64,000 nt of DNA. It comes from Enterobacter cancerogenus (GTDB lineage Bacteria; Pseudomonadota; Gammaproteobacteria; Enterobacterales; Enterobacteriaceae). This document shows positions 1-8,230 of the stretch, in pieces; positions within the stretch are counted from its first letter, which is position 1, and each line of letters starts with the position of its first letter. The notes under the pieces were generated by a model, which did no database searches, was not told the DNA's origin, and worked only from the letters and a program-made list of their open reading frames with translations. The DNA is taken from NCBI RefSeq assembly GCF_019047785.1, contig NZ_CP077290.1, forward strand, positions 2,046,001-2,110,000, written 5' to 3'. Both the position numbers and the translations under genes were made by a program.

Positions 1-266
1 ATTTGCGCCGCTTCCACTTTGTTACGAAACGGCGTGTCGTCCAGCTCAAACAGCAGGTCGCCTTTTTTAACCTGGCTGTTGTTGTGCACGTGTACCGCCG
101 CGACGTAGCCGGAGACGCGCGCAGAGACCGGCGTCACCACGCGCATCACGGTGGAGTCCGGCGTCAGCGGGATCCAGATATCCGCCACGATAAAGTAGAC
201 AAACATCAGCAGGAAAGAGGCAATACTTACCCTTACCCAGCGGGCAAACTTTTGTTCAGGAGTCAT
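1..266 (-). CDS. HlyD-family membrane fusion (efflux adaptor) protein, partial
   Basis: Only the N-terminal 88 or so residues are present; the gene runs off the left edge. The protein starts with a short cytoplasmic stretch, then one hydrophobic segment (about residues 13-32), then the start of a biotinyl-lipoyl-like region with the motif VSARVSGYV. This is the layout of HlyD/EmrA/AaeA-type adaptors, which link an inner-membrane exporter to the periplasm. The start codon overlaps the stop of the upstream MarR regulator (TAATG), so the two are translationally coupled and the regulator probably controls this pump. The substrate cannot be told from the sequence. Confidence 0.85.
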   Translation of the reverse strand, partial: MTPEQKFARWVRVSIASFLLMFVYFIVADIWIPLTPDSTVMRVVTPVSARVSGYVAAVHVHNNSQVKKGDLLFELDDTPFRNKVEAAQ

Positions 267-736
267 TATTTTTCGGTCTTGTTATCTTCTTCGCGGATAG
301 TCCGCAAATTGCAGGCGATTTGATTCAACGTGGCGCTGAAAATGGCGATATGTTCCGGCGCGATATTGTGCGAGACGCGAGCCTGAAAGTTCTCAATAAC
401 CTGAGTCAGCGTTTCAAGAACGCTCTTCCCTTCGGGCGTCAGCGTTAGCAGCCGGATACGCTTGTCGTAAGGCGATACGGTGCGCAGCAGGTAGCCCTGC
501 TTTTCAAGCTGTGTCAGGGTGCGCATCAGCGGCGGCAGTTCGATACCCTGCACCTCCGCCAGCTCGCTTACCGAGACGTTATCCCCAAGCTGTTGCAGCT
601 GCATCATCACCGTCCAGCTCGACTGGGTTAACCCGGTATCGAGAATGGCATCGTCGATCACCGCACGCCACTGGCGCACGACCATCGCCATCCGCATGCC
701 CATTGGCCGGCGGCTAAACAGTTCGTCTTCACTCAT
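266..736 (-). CDS. MarR-family transcriptional regulator
   Basis: A 156-residue winged-helix regulator of the MarR/SlyA type. The central region carries the recognition-helix pattern around SVSELAEVQGIELPPLMRTL, followed by the wing with DKR at about residue 85. MarR proteins are dimeric repressors that release DNA when they bind small phenolic ligands. The start at 736 is chosen because AGAGGA lies 7 bases upstream; an ATG at 760 would add 8 residues but has a weaker ribosome site. It is the first gene of an operon with the HlyD-type adaptor (1-base overlap), the usual arrangement of an efflux pump with its own regulator. Confidence 0.9.
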   Translation of the reverse strand: MSEDELFSRRPMGMRMAMVVRQWRAVIDDAILDTGLTQSSWTVMMQLQQLGDNVSVSELAEVQGIELPPLMRTLTQLEKQGYLLRTVSPYDKRIRLLTLTPEGKSVLETLTQVIENFQARVSHNIAPEHIAIFSATLNQIACNLRTIREEDNKTEK

Positions 737-852
737 GGGGAGTCCTCTCATAGTACGCACTCAGGATAATGGTTATCAGGGTAAGTATCAAGAAACGATG
801 GACAAAAGAGCAGGAATTGCGAAAGGCACTGCCAGAGGTGACATACCCACAG

Positions 853-878
853 GCCCGGTAAGCGCAGCGCCACCGGGC
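853..878. repeat. REP palindrome
   Basis: The imperfect palindrome reads gcccggta, agcgcagcg, ccaccgggc. It is the extragenic REP type that recurs at several places in the GC-rich left third of the window. Confidence 0.8.
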
Positions 879-1019
879 TTTTATTAACGGCTAAACAGTC
901 TCTTAATGGCAACGTTTCCCGAAGCCGTTACCACCACTCGGTAAAGAGCGAAGTGTTGTGCCGGAGGGCGCTACGCTGAATTTCTCATTGAATTATGTTG
1001 AAGGCACACCTATCATAAA

Positions 1020-1040
1020 TGTACGGATTAATACCGTACA
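1020..1040. promoter_or_regulatory. Probable TacA operator
   Basis: A perfect inverted repeat, TGTACGG (1020-1026) and CCGTACA (1034-1040), flanks a 7-base spacer (ATTAATA). It ends 38 bases before the start of the DUF1778 antitoxin. Ribbon-helix-helix antitoxins of this family repress their own operon by binding such repeats, so this is very likely the autoregulatory site. Confidence 0.75.
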
Positions 1041-1077
1041 ATTCAAATGAAGCTGAAAAACAATTGAGAAGCACATC

Positions 1078-1347
1078 ATGACAGCACTGAAGAAACAGCG
1101 CATCGATCTGAGGTTAAGCGAAGACGATAAAAGCCTGATCGAAGAAGCTGCAGCAATGACCAACCAGTCAATTTCGCAGTTCATGGTCAGCACGGCTTCT
1201 GAACGCGCTGCGGAAGTTATCGATCGACACCGTCGCATGATCCTTAATGAAGCCTCCTGGAATACGGTAATGGAGGCCATCAGCAACCCGCCGGCACCAA
1301 ATGACCGCCTGAAACGCGCGGCGAAGCGTCTCCAGGATATGGAGTAA
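1078..1347 (+). CDS. DUF1778 ribbon-helix-helix antitoxin (TacA-like)
   Basis: An 89-residue antitoxin. The N-terminal half (KKQRIDLRLSEDDKSLIEEA) is a ribbon-helix-helix DNA-binding fold. The C-terminal tail (APNDRLKRAAKRLQ) is the kind of extension that wraps and inhibits the partner acetyltransferase. It sits 3 bases upstream of a GNAT toxin gene, the normal order of type II tacAT modules. It should both neutralise the toxin and repress the operon through the palindrome at 1020-1040. Confidence 0.9.
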   Translation: MTALKKQRIDLRLSEDDKSLIEEAAAMTNQSISQFMVSTASERAAEVIDRHRRMILNEASWNTVMEAISNPPAPNDRLKRAAKRLQDME

Positions 1348-1350
1348 TAC

Positions 1351-1872
1351 GTGAACGATGTGAAGATAGGGATTTTTTCAGAAGACGTTGAGTACGACCT
1401 GAGCCAGTTCGATTGCGGAGAAGTAAGCCTTAACACCTTCCTTGCAGAACACCTTAAACGCCAGCATCGCGGGAAGTTTTTGCGTGCCTACGTGCTCACG
1501 ACCCGCGAGGAAAACCCGCGAGTTCTGGGTTATTACACGCTCTCCGGGAGTTGCTTTGAAAAAGCTTACCTGCCCTCTAAAACTCAGCAGAAGCGCATTC
1601 CTTATAAAAATGTGCCGAGCGTAACCTTAGGGCGTCTGGCTATTGATAAACGCATTCAGGGGCAAGGTTTTGGTGAGTTACTTGTCACCCATGCTATGAA
1701 GACCGTCTATTTGGCCTCCTTTGCCGTCGGCATTCATGGTCTGTTTGTTGAAGCGCTGAACGATACAGCCAGAAATTTTTACCTCAAACTGGGGTTCATA
1801 CCGCTTCTGGCCGAGAATGAATTCACGCTCTTCTTACCGACGAAAACCTTTGAAAGCATGTTTGAAGAGTGA
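1351..1872 (+). CDS. GNAT acetyltransferase toxin (TacT-like)
   Basis: A 173-residue GNAT protein beginning with GTG three bases after the antitoxin stop. The acetyl-CoA site is visible at LGRLAIDKRIQGQGFGELLV (R/Q-x-x-G-x-G/A pattern, about residues 90-110), and the C-terminal beta strand region (ALNDTARNFYLKLGFIPL) is typical of the fold. TacT-type toxins acetylate the amino group of charged elongator tRNAs and block translation, giving growth arrest. The catalytic tyrosine common in the family is probably in the NFYLKLGF segment. A REP element directly follows the stop codon. Confidence 0.9.
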   Translation: MNDVKIGIFSEDVEYDLSQFDCGEVSLNTFLAEHLKRQHRGKFLRAYVLTTREENPRVLGYYTLSGSCFEKAYLPSKTQQKRIPYKNVPSVTLGRLAIDKRIQGQGFGELLVTHAMKTVYLASFAVGIHGLFVEALNDTARNFYLKLGFIPLLAENEFTLFLPTKTFESMFEE

Positions 1873-1886
1873 ACCCGGCACGTAAC

Positions 1887-1919
1887 GCCCCGGCAAGCGG
1901 GGCGGCTGCGCCACCGGGC
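1887..1919. repeat. REP palindrome
   Basis: A GC-rich palindrome (gccccggcaagc, ggctgcgccaccgggc) fills almost all of the space between the convergent toxin gene and aldehyde dehydrogenase gene. It may also help terminate both transcripts. Confidence 0.75.
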
Positions 1920-1924
1920 AGGGT

Positions 1925-3340
1925 TTAGCCCACAACCGACCTGGGTTCCATAAACGCGCGAATTCCCCAGTCGCCCATCTCGCGCCCAACACCTGAGTGT
2001 TTGAACCCGCCGAACGGTGCTTTCGGTTCATGGGCAAGGGTGTTTACCAGCACCCGACCGGAAACGATCTGCTGTGCCACGCGGTGCGCACGCGCCACAT
2101 CGCCGCCCAGCACCATCGCGCTCAGGCCATAGTCGGTATCGTTAGCAATGGCGACGGCCTCTGCCTCATCGCGATAAGGGATGACGCACAGCACCGGGCC
2201 GAAAATCTCGTCACGGGCAATCGCCATCTGATTATTCACGTCCGCAAACAGCGTCGGGCGCACAAACCAGCCGTCCTGCGTATCTTCCGGGCGACCTTCA
2301 CCGCCCGCCAGCAGGCGTGCCCCCTCGTCGATGCCTTTACGAATATAGCTCTGCACCCGCTGCCACTGCTTTTCGCTGACCATCGGGCCGATTTCCGTGG
2401 CGTTATCGCGCGGATCGCCGGATTTCACCGCCGCCACCGCGTCGGCCAGCGCGGTTTCGATTTCCGCTTTGCGCGACTGGGGCACCAGAATGCGCGTGCC
2501 CGCCACGCAGGCCTGTCCGCTGTTCATAAACCCGGCCTGCACCACCAGCGGGATCGCGTTGGTAAGATCGACATCCTCCAGCAGGATCGTCGGGGATTTG
2601 CCGCCTAACTCCAGGGTGACGCGCTTAAAGCTTTCTGCGGCGTTACGCAGGATCGCCTTACCTGTCGCCGTCGAACCGGTAAACGAGATTTTTGCCACAT
2701 CGGGATGGCGGCTGAGGGTTTCACCGACCCTGTCGCCGCGCCCGGTGACGATGTTAAACACCCCCGGCGGCAGGGCGGCATCAGCCAGCGCCTCGGTGAT
2801 GACCCGGGTTTGCAGCGCGCTCATTTCGCTCGGCTTGATCACCGCCGTACAGCCTGCCGCCAGCGCAACGGCCAGCTTGCCGCAGATAAAGCCAGCGTCG
2901 CTGTTCCACGGCGTGATAAGCCCCGCCACGCCAAGCGGCACCATCTGTACCGTCGCGGCGCCCGCGGCAGAGGTAAATTCGAACGCCTCCAGCGCCGCAA
3001 TGGCCTGGGCGATGACCTCCGCCGGATAGCTGGCCATCCACGCCGAGCGCGACGCGGGTGCGCCATACTCCTCAATAACGGCCTCAAGCAGTTCGTCATG
3101 ACGGGCCACTACGGCGGCATGCATCCGTTTTAGCGCCGCGATGCGTTCCGCTTTGGACGTTTGCGACCACGCCGGAAAAGCAGCTTTGGCAGCTGCAATG
3201 GCGCGTTCGCCATCGACCTCATCCGCCAGACGCACCTGGCCGATAACCCGCGCCGTGGCGGGATTGTACAAATCAAAACGCTCGGTACCGTGCGGGATAA
3301 CAAACTCACCGTTGATAAAAATCTGTTCGATGTTGTGCAT
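1925..3340 (-). CDS. NAD(P)-dependent aldehyde dehydrogenase
   Basis: A 471-residue ALDH superfamily enzyme that oxidises an aldehyde to the acid with NAD(P). The Rossmann motif FTGSTATGKAI, the general base glutamate in VTLELGGKSP (about residue 243) and the catalytic cysteine in NSGQACVAGTRI (about residue 277) are all present, as is the C-terminal FGGFKHSGVGRE motif. The start at 3340 is preceded by a strong AGGAGG site; an upstream ATG at 3367 lacks one. The gene is divergent from a LysR regulator, which probably controls it. The natural substrate is not evident. Confidence 0.93.
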   Translation of the reverse strand: MHNIEQIFINGEFVIPHGTERFDLYNPATARVIGQVRLADEVDGERAIAAAKAAFPAWSQTSKAERIAALKRMHAAVVARHDELLEAVIEEYGAPASRSAWMASYPAEVIAQAIAALEAFEFTSAAGAATVQMVPLGVAGLITPWNSDAGFICGKLAVALAAGCTAVIKPSEMSALQTRVITEALADAALPPGVFNIVTGRGDRVGETLSRHPDVAKISFTGSTATGKAILRNAAESFKRVTLELGGKSPTILLEDVDLTNAIPLVVQAGFMNSGQACVAGTRILVPQSRKAEIETALADAVAAVKSGDPRDNATEIGPMVSEKQWQRVQSYIRKGIDEGARLLAGGEGRPEDTQDGWFVRPTLFADVNNQMAIARDEIFGPVLCVIPYRDEAEAVAIANDTDYGLSAMVLGGDVARAHRVAQQIVSGRVLVNTLAHEPKAPFGGFKHSGVGREMGDWGIRAFMEPRSVVG

Positions 3341-3440
3341 ATAAACCTCCTCAGGCTGGATAAACACAGTCTGGCACGACTACGCCGTTGCGATAATCCA
3401 CGCTATGCTGCAAGGGTTGTTTCGATTTTCAGGATAATCT

Positions 3441-4343
3441 ATGCATCGTTCAGGTTTGACCGAACTGGAAGTGGTTATGGCCGTCGTGCGCCGCGGCAGC
3501 TTTCGCGGCGCGGCGCAGGAGTTGGGGATGTCCGCCACGGCGGTGAGTAACGCCGTCGCCGGGCTGGAGAGCCGTCTTGATACCCGCCTCTTTAACCGCA
3601 CCACCCGCAGCGTGGCGCTTACCGACGTCGGGCAGCGCTATGTGGCGCGCATTGGCCCGGCATTGCAGGAAATTCGCCAGGCCAGCGAGGAGATCCACAG
3701 CGATACCGGAGAACCTGCCGGCACGCTGCGCCTGAACGTACCGAACCATATCGGCACGCTGTTTCTGGATCGGTTGCTGATCGACTTTATGATCCGCTAC
3801 CCGAAGATGCGGGTGGAGACGGTGAGCGAAGCGCGAATGATCGACATCGTCGCCGAAGGCTATGACGCCGGGATCCGCCTCCAGGAGTCCGTGCCGCAGG
3901 ACATGATCGCCGTGCCGCTGACGGCCGATATCCGCCAGCTCGTTACCGCCACGCCGGGCTATTTCGCGCAGCACGAGATCCCCCAAACGCCGGACGATCT
4001 TCTGCAACATCAGGGGATTGGCATGCGTATGTCCCACGGGGGGATCTACCGCTGGGAGCTGGCACGTCGCGGTGAGACCTGCACTCTGGCGGTGCCGCCG
4101 CGCTTTGCGACGTCGGATCTTTTTGCGTCGATCGCGGCGGTAAAAGCCGGGCTTGGCGTCGGCTTTTTACCGGAACTTTATATTCAGGATGAGCTAAAAA
4201 GCGGGGAACTGGTGAGCGTTTTAAATGACTGGACGCAGCCGTTTGCCGGGCTGCGCCTTTACTATCCTGGTCATCGCCACGTCCCGCCAGGGTTACGGGC
4301 GCTGGTGGCGATGATCCGCGAGCGCGGGGTTATTCCAGGTTAG
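3441..4343 (+). CDS. LysR-family transcriptional regulator
   Basis: A 300-residue LysR regulator. The N-terminal winged helix (residues 1-60) contains GSFRGAAQELGMSATAVSNAV and the conserved TDVGQRY; the rest is a periplasmic-binding-protein-like effector domain. It is transcribed divergently from the aldehyde dehydrogenase with 100 bases between the start codons, the classic geometry for a LysR activator and its target. Its 3' end overlaps the convergent AhpD-like gene by 14 bases. Confidence 0.92.
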   Translation: MHRSGLTELEVVMAVVRRGSFRGAAQELGMSATAVSNAVAGLESRLDTRLFNRTTRSVALTDVGQRYVARIGPALQEIRQASEEIHSDTGEPAGTLRLNVPNHIGTLFLDRLLIDFMIRYPKMRVETVSEARMIDIVAEGYDAGIRLQESVPQDMIAVPLTADIRQLVTATPGYFAQHEIPQTPDDLLQHQGIGMRMSHGGIYRWELARRGETCTLAVPPRFATSDLFASIAAVKAGLGVGFLPELYIQDELKSGELVSVLNDWTQPFAGLRLYYPGHRHVPPGLRALVAMIRERGVIPG

Positions 4344-4809
4344 CTTTATTCAGCCCGTAGGCCACATCCAGCGAGCCTGGCTCCATGCGGGAGGTGATAC
4401 CCAGACGGTTCCAGGCGTTGATCGCCACGATGGCGAAGTTCAGCTCTGAAATCTCCACGTCTGAGAAATGCTCGGCCACGCTGCGGTACAGCGCGTCGCT
4501 CACGCCATGCACGCCAGGCTGCGTTAACGCTTCGGTGAAGGCCAGCGCCGCTTTCTCGCGGGCGCTGAACAATGGAGACTCACGCCACGCCGCCAGATGG
4601 TACAGGCGCAGCTCGCGCTCGCCGGCGATTTTGGCCTCTTTCGAGTGCATATCCAGGCAGAAAGTACAGCCGTTAAGCTGCGACACGCGAATGTCGATCA
4701 GGTGCTTGAGCGCCGGGTCGATGGAGGTTTTCGCCACTTCCATGCTCAGGGCGGACAGGGCGTTGGCGAGGGCAGGTGTTGCTTTGTGGTGGTTTACGCG
4801 GGTGCTCAT
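4330..4809 (-). CDS. AhpD-like carboxymuconolactone decarboxylase-family protein
   Basis: A 159-residue protein of the AhpD/CMD fold. The active-site motif CTFCLDMH gives the CxxC pair at residues 48 and 51 and the histidine at 55, as in alkylhydroperoxidases, which use the dithiol to reduce peroxides. The probable role is defence against hydroperoxides or a related redox reaction. The gene is divergent from a MocR-type regulator (start at 4911), suggesting that regulator controls it. Confidence 0.88.
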   Translation of the reverse strand: MSTRVNHHKATPALANALSALSMEVAKTSIDPALKHLIDIRVSQLNGCTFCLDMHSKEAKIAGERELRLYHLAAWRESPLFSAREKAALAFTEALTQPGVHGVSDALYRSVAEHFSDVEISELNFAIVAINAWNRLGITSRMEPGSLDVAYGLNKANLE

Positions 4810-4910
4810 TGTCTTTCCTCATTTTGTGCGGCACAGGTCATGCGGTGAGGTAAATGTATCCGCAACATGACATAGTAAAAAGGTACAAAACCTGCAAAAC
4901 GAGGTAGGAC

Positions 4911-6299
4911 ATGAAACCGGGCTATCACGATATCTATACCCGCTATCGCGACAACATCACGCGCGGCGTACTTAAACCCGGCGATAAGGTCCCCGCCATC
5001 CGCGTGCTGGCCGAAGAGATGAAGGTGGCACGCAAAACCGTCGAAACGGCCTACGCCATTCTCATCGGCGAAGGCTATCTGGTGAGCCAGGGCGCGCGCG
5101 GCACGAAAGTGAATCCGGATCTTCTGCTGCCCGCTAAAAATGCGCCTGCCGAAAAGACCACCGGCACGCTGCCGGAATCGCTGATTACCCAGCGCGAGCG
5201 CGCCGGTTTTCTGCGCCCCGGCATCCCCTCTCTTGACAGCTTCCCCTATAAAAAATGGCTGCTGCTCTCGGGCCAGGCGACGCGCTCAATGCGTCAGGAG
5301 GAGATGCTCAGCCCGCCCGTGCTGGGCTGGTATCCGCTGCGTGAGGCCATTGCCCGCTATCTGAATATCTCACGCGGGCTGGCCTGCACGCCGGAGCAGG
5401 TGCTGATCACCAGCGGCTACAGCGGCAGCCTGCGCTTGATCCTCGATACCCTCGCCAGCCGCAGCGACAAAGTGGTGTTTGAAGATCCCGGCTATTTTAT
5501 GGGACAGCAGCTGCTCAAGCGCATTGTGCCGCGCCTGCACACCGTGCCGGTCGACCGCGCGGGCATGGATATCGATTACCTGCTGCGTAACCATCGCGAT
5601 GCGCGCTTTGCCCTCGTTACGCCCTCGCATCAAAGCCCGCTGGCGGTAACTCTCTCTTTGCCGCGCAAACAGCAGCTGCTGGACTGGGCGAGCCAGAACG
5701 AAGCCTGGATTATTGAGGACGATTACGACGGCGAATTTCACTACACCCGCAAGGTACTGCCCTCGCTGAAAAGCCTCGACCATCACGACCGGGTGATCTT
5801 TATGGGAACCTTCAGCAAGACCATTATGCCCTCCCTGCGCCTGGGCTACCTGGTGATGCCCGCCAGCACCGTCGACGCCTTTACCGACTGCGCAGACATC
5901 GTCACCAGCGGCCAGCCCGTGCTGACGCAAAAGATCCTCACCGCGTTTCTGAACGAGGGGCATTTTTTCCGGCATCTCAAGAAAATGCGTACGCTGTACC
6001 AGACCCGCCGGGAGTGGATGATTGCCGCCCTGCGAGAGGTGTATGGCGACCGGTTTTTCACCGAGCAAAACGACGGCGGAATGCATATCGTGGCGTTTCT
6101 GACGAAGGGAAGCTGCGACCGGGAGATCGCGCGCTGCTGGCAGGAACAGCAGCTGCAGGTCAATGCGCTCTCCGAGTGGTATCGCGGGTCGGGCAAACGT
6201 TACGGGCTGGTGATGGGCTATAACAACGTGCGGACGTATCAGGAGGCGCTGGATTTACTGGAAAGGCCGAAACGGCAGACGCTTGCGCTGTTGAGCTGA
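4911..6299 (+). CDS. MocR/PdxR-type GntR regulator with aminotransferase domain
   Basis: A 462-residue chimera. A GntR winged helix occupies residues 1-75 (GDKVPAIRVLAEEMKVARKTV). A fold-type I aminotransferase-like domain follows, with the PLP lysine in TFSKTIMPSLRLGY at about residue 303 and the PLP-phosphate pocket around it. MocR proteins sense PLP or an amino compound and rarely act as enzymes. It is divergent from the AhpD-like gene with about 100 bases between. It is a paralogue of YjiR, encoded just downstream, but clearly distinct. Confidence 0.9.
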   Translation: MKPGYHDIYTRYRDNITRGVLKPGDKVPAIRVLAEEMKVARKTVETAYAILIGEGYLVSQGARGTKVNPDLLLPAKNAPAEKTTGTLPESLITQRERAGFLRPGIPSLDSFPYKKWLLLSGQATRSMRQEEMLSPPVLGWYPLREAIARYLNISRGLACTPEQVLITSGYSGSLRLILDTLASRSDKVVFEDPGYFMGQQLLKRIVPRLHTVPVDRAGMDIDYLLRNHRDARFALVTPSHQSPLAVTLSLPRKQQLLDWASQNEAWIIEDDYDGEFHYTRKVLPSLKSLDHHDRVIFMGTFSKTIMPSLRLGYLVMPASTVDAFTDCADIVTSGQPVLTQKILTAFLNEGHFFRHLKKMRTLYQTRREWMIAALREVYGDRFFTEQNDGGMHIVAFLTKGSCDREIARCWQEQQLQVNALSEWYRGSGKRYGLVMGYNNVRTYQEALDLLERPKRQTLALLS

Positions 6300-6302
6300 A
6301 AT

Positions 6303-6373
6303 CGCCGGGTGGCGGCTGCGCCTGACCCGGCCTACATGTTCGAGCAGGCCCGGTAAGCGTAGCGCCACCGGGT
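6303..6373. repeat. Pair of inverted REP elements (BIME-like)
   Basis: Two REP units in opposite orientation (gccgggtggcggctgcgcc, then gcccggtaagcgtagcgcc) separated by a short spacer lie between the convergent regulator gene and yjiS. Confidence 0.8.
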
Positions 6374-6383
6374 GAGAGATGCC

Positions 6384-6545
6384 TCACACGTCATGCCGTG
6401 ACAGCCCAACGTCTTTGAGCTGCTCGTCACTCATCTGACTGAGAATGCGGCGGGTACGGTTGATGCGATACCAGTTGCAAAGCGTTTTACCGATCCAGAT
6501 AAACAGGATAAACGGACGTTTCGAACGATTCTCAAAGAATTCCAT
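6384..6545 (-). CDS. yjiS: YjiS-like DUF1127 small protein
   Basis: A 53-residue basic protein starting MEFFENRSKRPFILF and ending in a DUF1127 motif (RRILSQMSDEQLKDVGLSRHDV). DUF1127 proteins are short, arginine-rich, stress-induced proteins; some bind RNA. Assignment to yjiS rests on the MEF-ENR-KRPFI start and on the neighbour: the divergent gene is a close match to yjiR, and yjiS and yjiR are neighbours in E. coli. The gene is too short for many gene callers. Confidence 0.85.
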   Translation of the reverse strand: MEFFENRSKRPFILFIWIGKTLCNWYRINRTRRILSQMSDEQLKDVGLSRHDV

Positions 6546-6630
6546 GATGCTCTCCTCGCTGTGCCAGTGGAGATATCATCGCGGAGATCACCATTAACAA
6601 TACAGACTCAAAAATACCTTTTCTTTAACA

Positions 6631-6699
6631 TACAGATCCGTTAGAACGGTATCTGCATGGCGTTTTTTGCTGCAATCTGTACTGGTTTTATTATCTGTA
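6631..6699. promoter_or_regulatory. Repeated ATCTGTA motifs in the yjiS-yjiR divergent promoter
   Basis: TACAGAT at 6631-6637 is the inverse of three direct ATCTG(T/C)A motifs at 6651-6657, 6675-6681 and 6693-6699. Spacings of about 20 bases put several on one helical face. MocR-type regulators bind paired direct or inverted repeats upstream of their own gene, so these are candidate YjiR sites. Confidence 0.55.
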
Positions 6700-6721
6700 T
6701 GGTGAACACTGAGGATACAGC

Positions 6722-8137
6722 ATGACCCGTTACCAACATCTCGCCAATCTCCTGGCAGAACGCATTCAACAAGGGCTGTATCGTAGCGGTGAACGTCTGC
6801 CCTCGGTACGTGCGCTGAGCCAGGAGCACGGCGTGAGCATCAGTACCATACAGCAGGCCTACCAAATCCTTGAAAACCTCCAGCTCATCACCCCTCAACC
6901 GCGCTCCGGCTATTTTGTCTCGCCGCGCAAAGCCCAGCCGCCGGTTCCAGCGATGACGCGCCCGGTGCAGCGCCCGGTTGACGTCACCCAGTGGGATGAG
7001 GTGATGATGCTGCTGGATGCCCGCGCCGACAAAGAGATGATCTCCTTTGGCGGCGGTTCGCCGGACATCACCCAGCCGAGCCTGAAACCGCTGTGGCGCG
7101 AGATGAGCCGCATTGCGCAGCATAATCCGGGGGAGATGCTGAGCTATGACGTGCTCGACGGGCGACTGGAGCTGCGCGAGCAGATAGCGCGCCTGATGCT
7201 GGACGGCGGTTCGACCGTGGCGGCGAACGAAATTGTGATCACCAACGGCTGCCACGGGGCGCTATCCATCGCCCTGCTGTCGGTGTGCAAGCCGGGCGAT
7301 ATCGTGGCGGTGGAGTCACCGTCGTTTCACGGCACCATGCAGATGCTGCGCGGGTTTGATATCAAGGCGATTGAAATTCCGACCGATCCCGAGACGGGCA
7401 TCAGCGTTGAGGCGTTAGAGCTGGCGCTGGAGCAGTGGCCGATTAAAGCAGTGATCCTCGTGCCGAACTGCAATAACCCACTTGGATTTATCATGCCGGA
7501 GGCGCGTAAGAAACAGGTGCTGACGCTGGCTCAGCGGCACGATATCGTCATCGTCGAGGACGACATCTACGGCGAGCTGGCGGCGGAATACCCGCGGCCA
7601 CGTACCATCCACTCCATAGACATTGATGGGCGTGTGATCTTGTGCAGTTCCTTTACCAAAACCGTCGCGCCCGGGCTGCGCGTCGGCTGGATTGTGCCGG
7701 GGCGCTATTACGACCGGGTCATGCACATGAAATATGCCGCGGGCGGTTTTAACGTGCCGGGTACCCAGATGGCAGTGGCGGCGTTTATCCGCGAGGGGCA
7801 TTATCATCGCCACGTGCGGCGTATGCGCCAGATTTACCAGCAAAATATGGAAACCTACACCTGCTGGGTGCGCCAGTATTTTCCGGCGGAGATTTGCGTG
7901 ACGCGCCCCCAGGGAAGTTTCCTGCTGTGGGTGGAGCTGCCGGAGAAAGTGGACATGGTGTGTGTGAGTAAGCAGCTGTGCAGGCTAAAAATTCAGGCGG
8001 CGGCCGGGTCGTTGTTTTCGGCCTCCGGAAAGTATCGCAACTGCCTGCGGATCAACGTGGCGTTGCCTGCGACCGAGAAAAATCGCGATGCGCTGAAGAA
8101 AATGGGCGAGGCAATTGTGATCGCCATGGAGGAGTAG
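6722..8137 (+). CDS. yjiR: MocR-family regulator YjiR
   Basis: A 471-residue GntR/aminotransferase chimera that matches E. coli YjiR (470 residues) along most of its length as I recall that sequence, including RSGYF, ILVPNCNNPLGFIMP and CRLKIQAAAGSLFSASGKYR. The winged helix is at residues 1-70 and the PLP-binding lysine is about residue 313 (CSSFTKTVAPGLRVGW). The ligand and targets in this organism are unknown. It is divergent from yjiS, with repeated ATCTGTA motifs in between. Confidence 0.92.
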   Translation: MTRYQHLANLLAERIQQGLYRSGERLPSVRALSQEHGVSISTIQQAYQILENLQLITPQPRSGYFVSPRKAQPPVPAMTRPVQRPVDVTQWDEVMMLLDARADKEMISFGGGSPDITQPSLKPLWREMSRIAQHNPGEMLSYDVLDGRLELREQIARLMLDGGSTVAANEIVITNGCHGALSIALLSVCKPGDIVAVESPSFHGTMQMLRGFDIKAIEIPTDPETGISVEALELALEQWPIKAVILVPNCNNPLGFIMPEARKKQVLTLAQRHDIVIVEDDIYGELAAEYPRPRTIHSIDIDGRVILCSSFTKTVAPGLRVGWIVPGRYYDRVMHMKYAAGGFNVPGTQMAVAAFIREGHYHRHVRRMRQIYQQNMETYTCWVRQYFPAEICVTRPQGSFLLWVELPEKVDMVCVSKQLCRLKIQAAAGSLFSASGKYRNCLRINVALPATEKNRDALKKMGEAIVIAMEE

Positions 8138-8148
8138 TGCGGCCTGAT

Positions 8149-8218
8149 GCCCGGTGGCGCTGCGCTTACCGGGCCTACTCGAATCCGTAGGCCGGGTAAG
8201 GCGAAGCCGCCACCGGGC
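8149..8218. repeat. Pair of inverted REP elements
   Basis: Two REP units (gcccggtggcgctgcgctt ending at 8173; gccgggtaaggcgaagccgc ending near 8218) fill the gap between convergent yjiR and the TonB-dependent receptor gene. Confidence 0.82.
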
Positions 8219-8230
8219 AAAATCAGCGGC

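Larger units (their letters stand above)
737..1077. other. Intergenic region with a REP element and the tacAT promoter
   Basis: This 341-base gap holds the promoter side of the MarR-adaptor operon, one REP palindrome (853-878) and, at its right end, the operator of the toxin-antitoxin pair. I see no further gene; the open frames crossing it are antisense shadows of the MarR gene. Confidence 0.6.
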
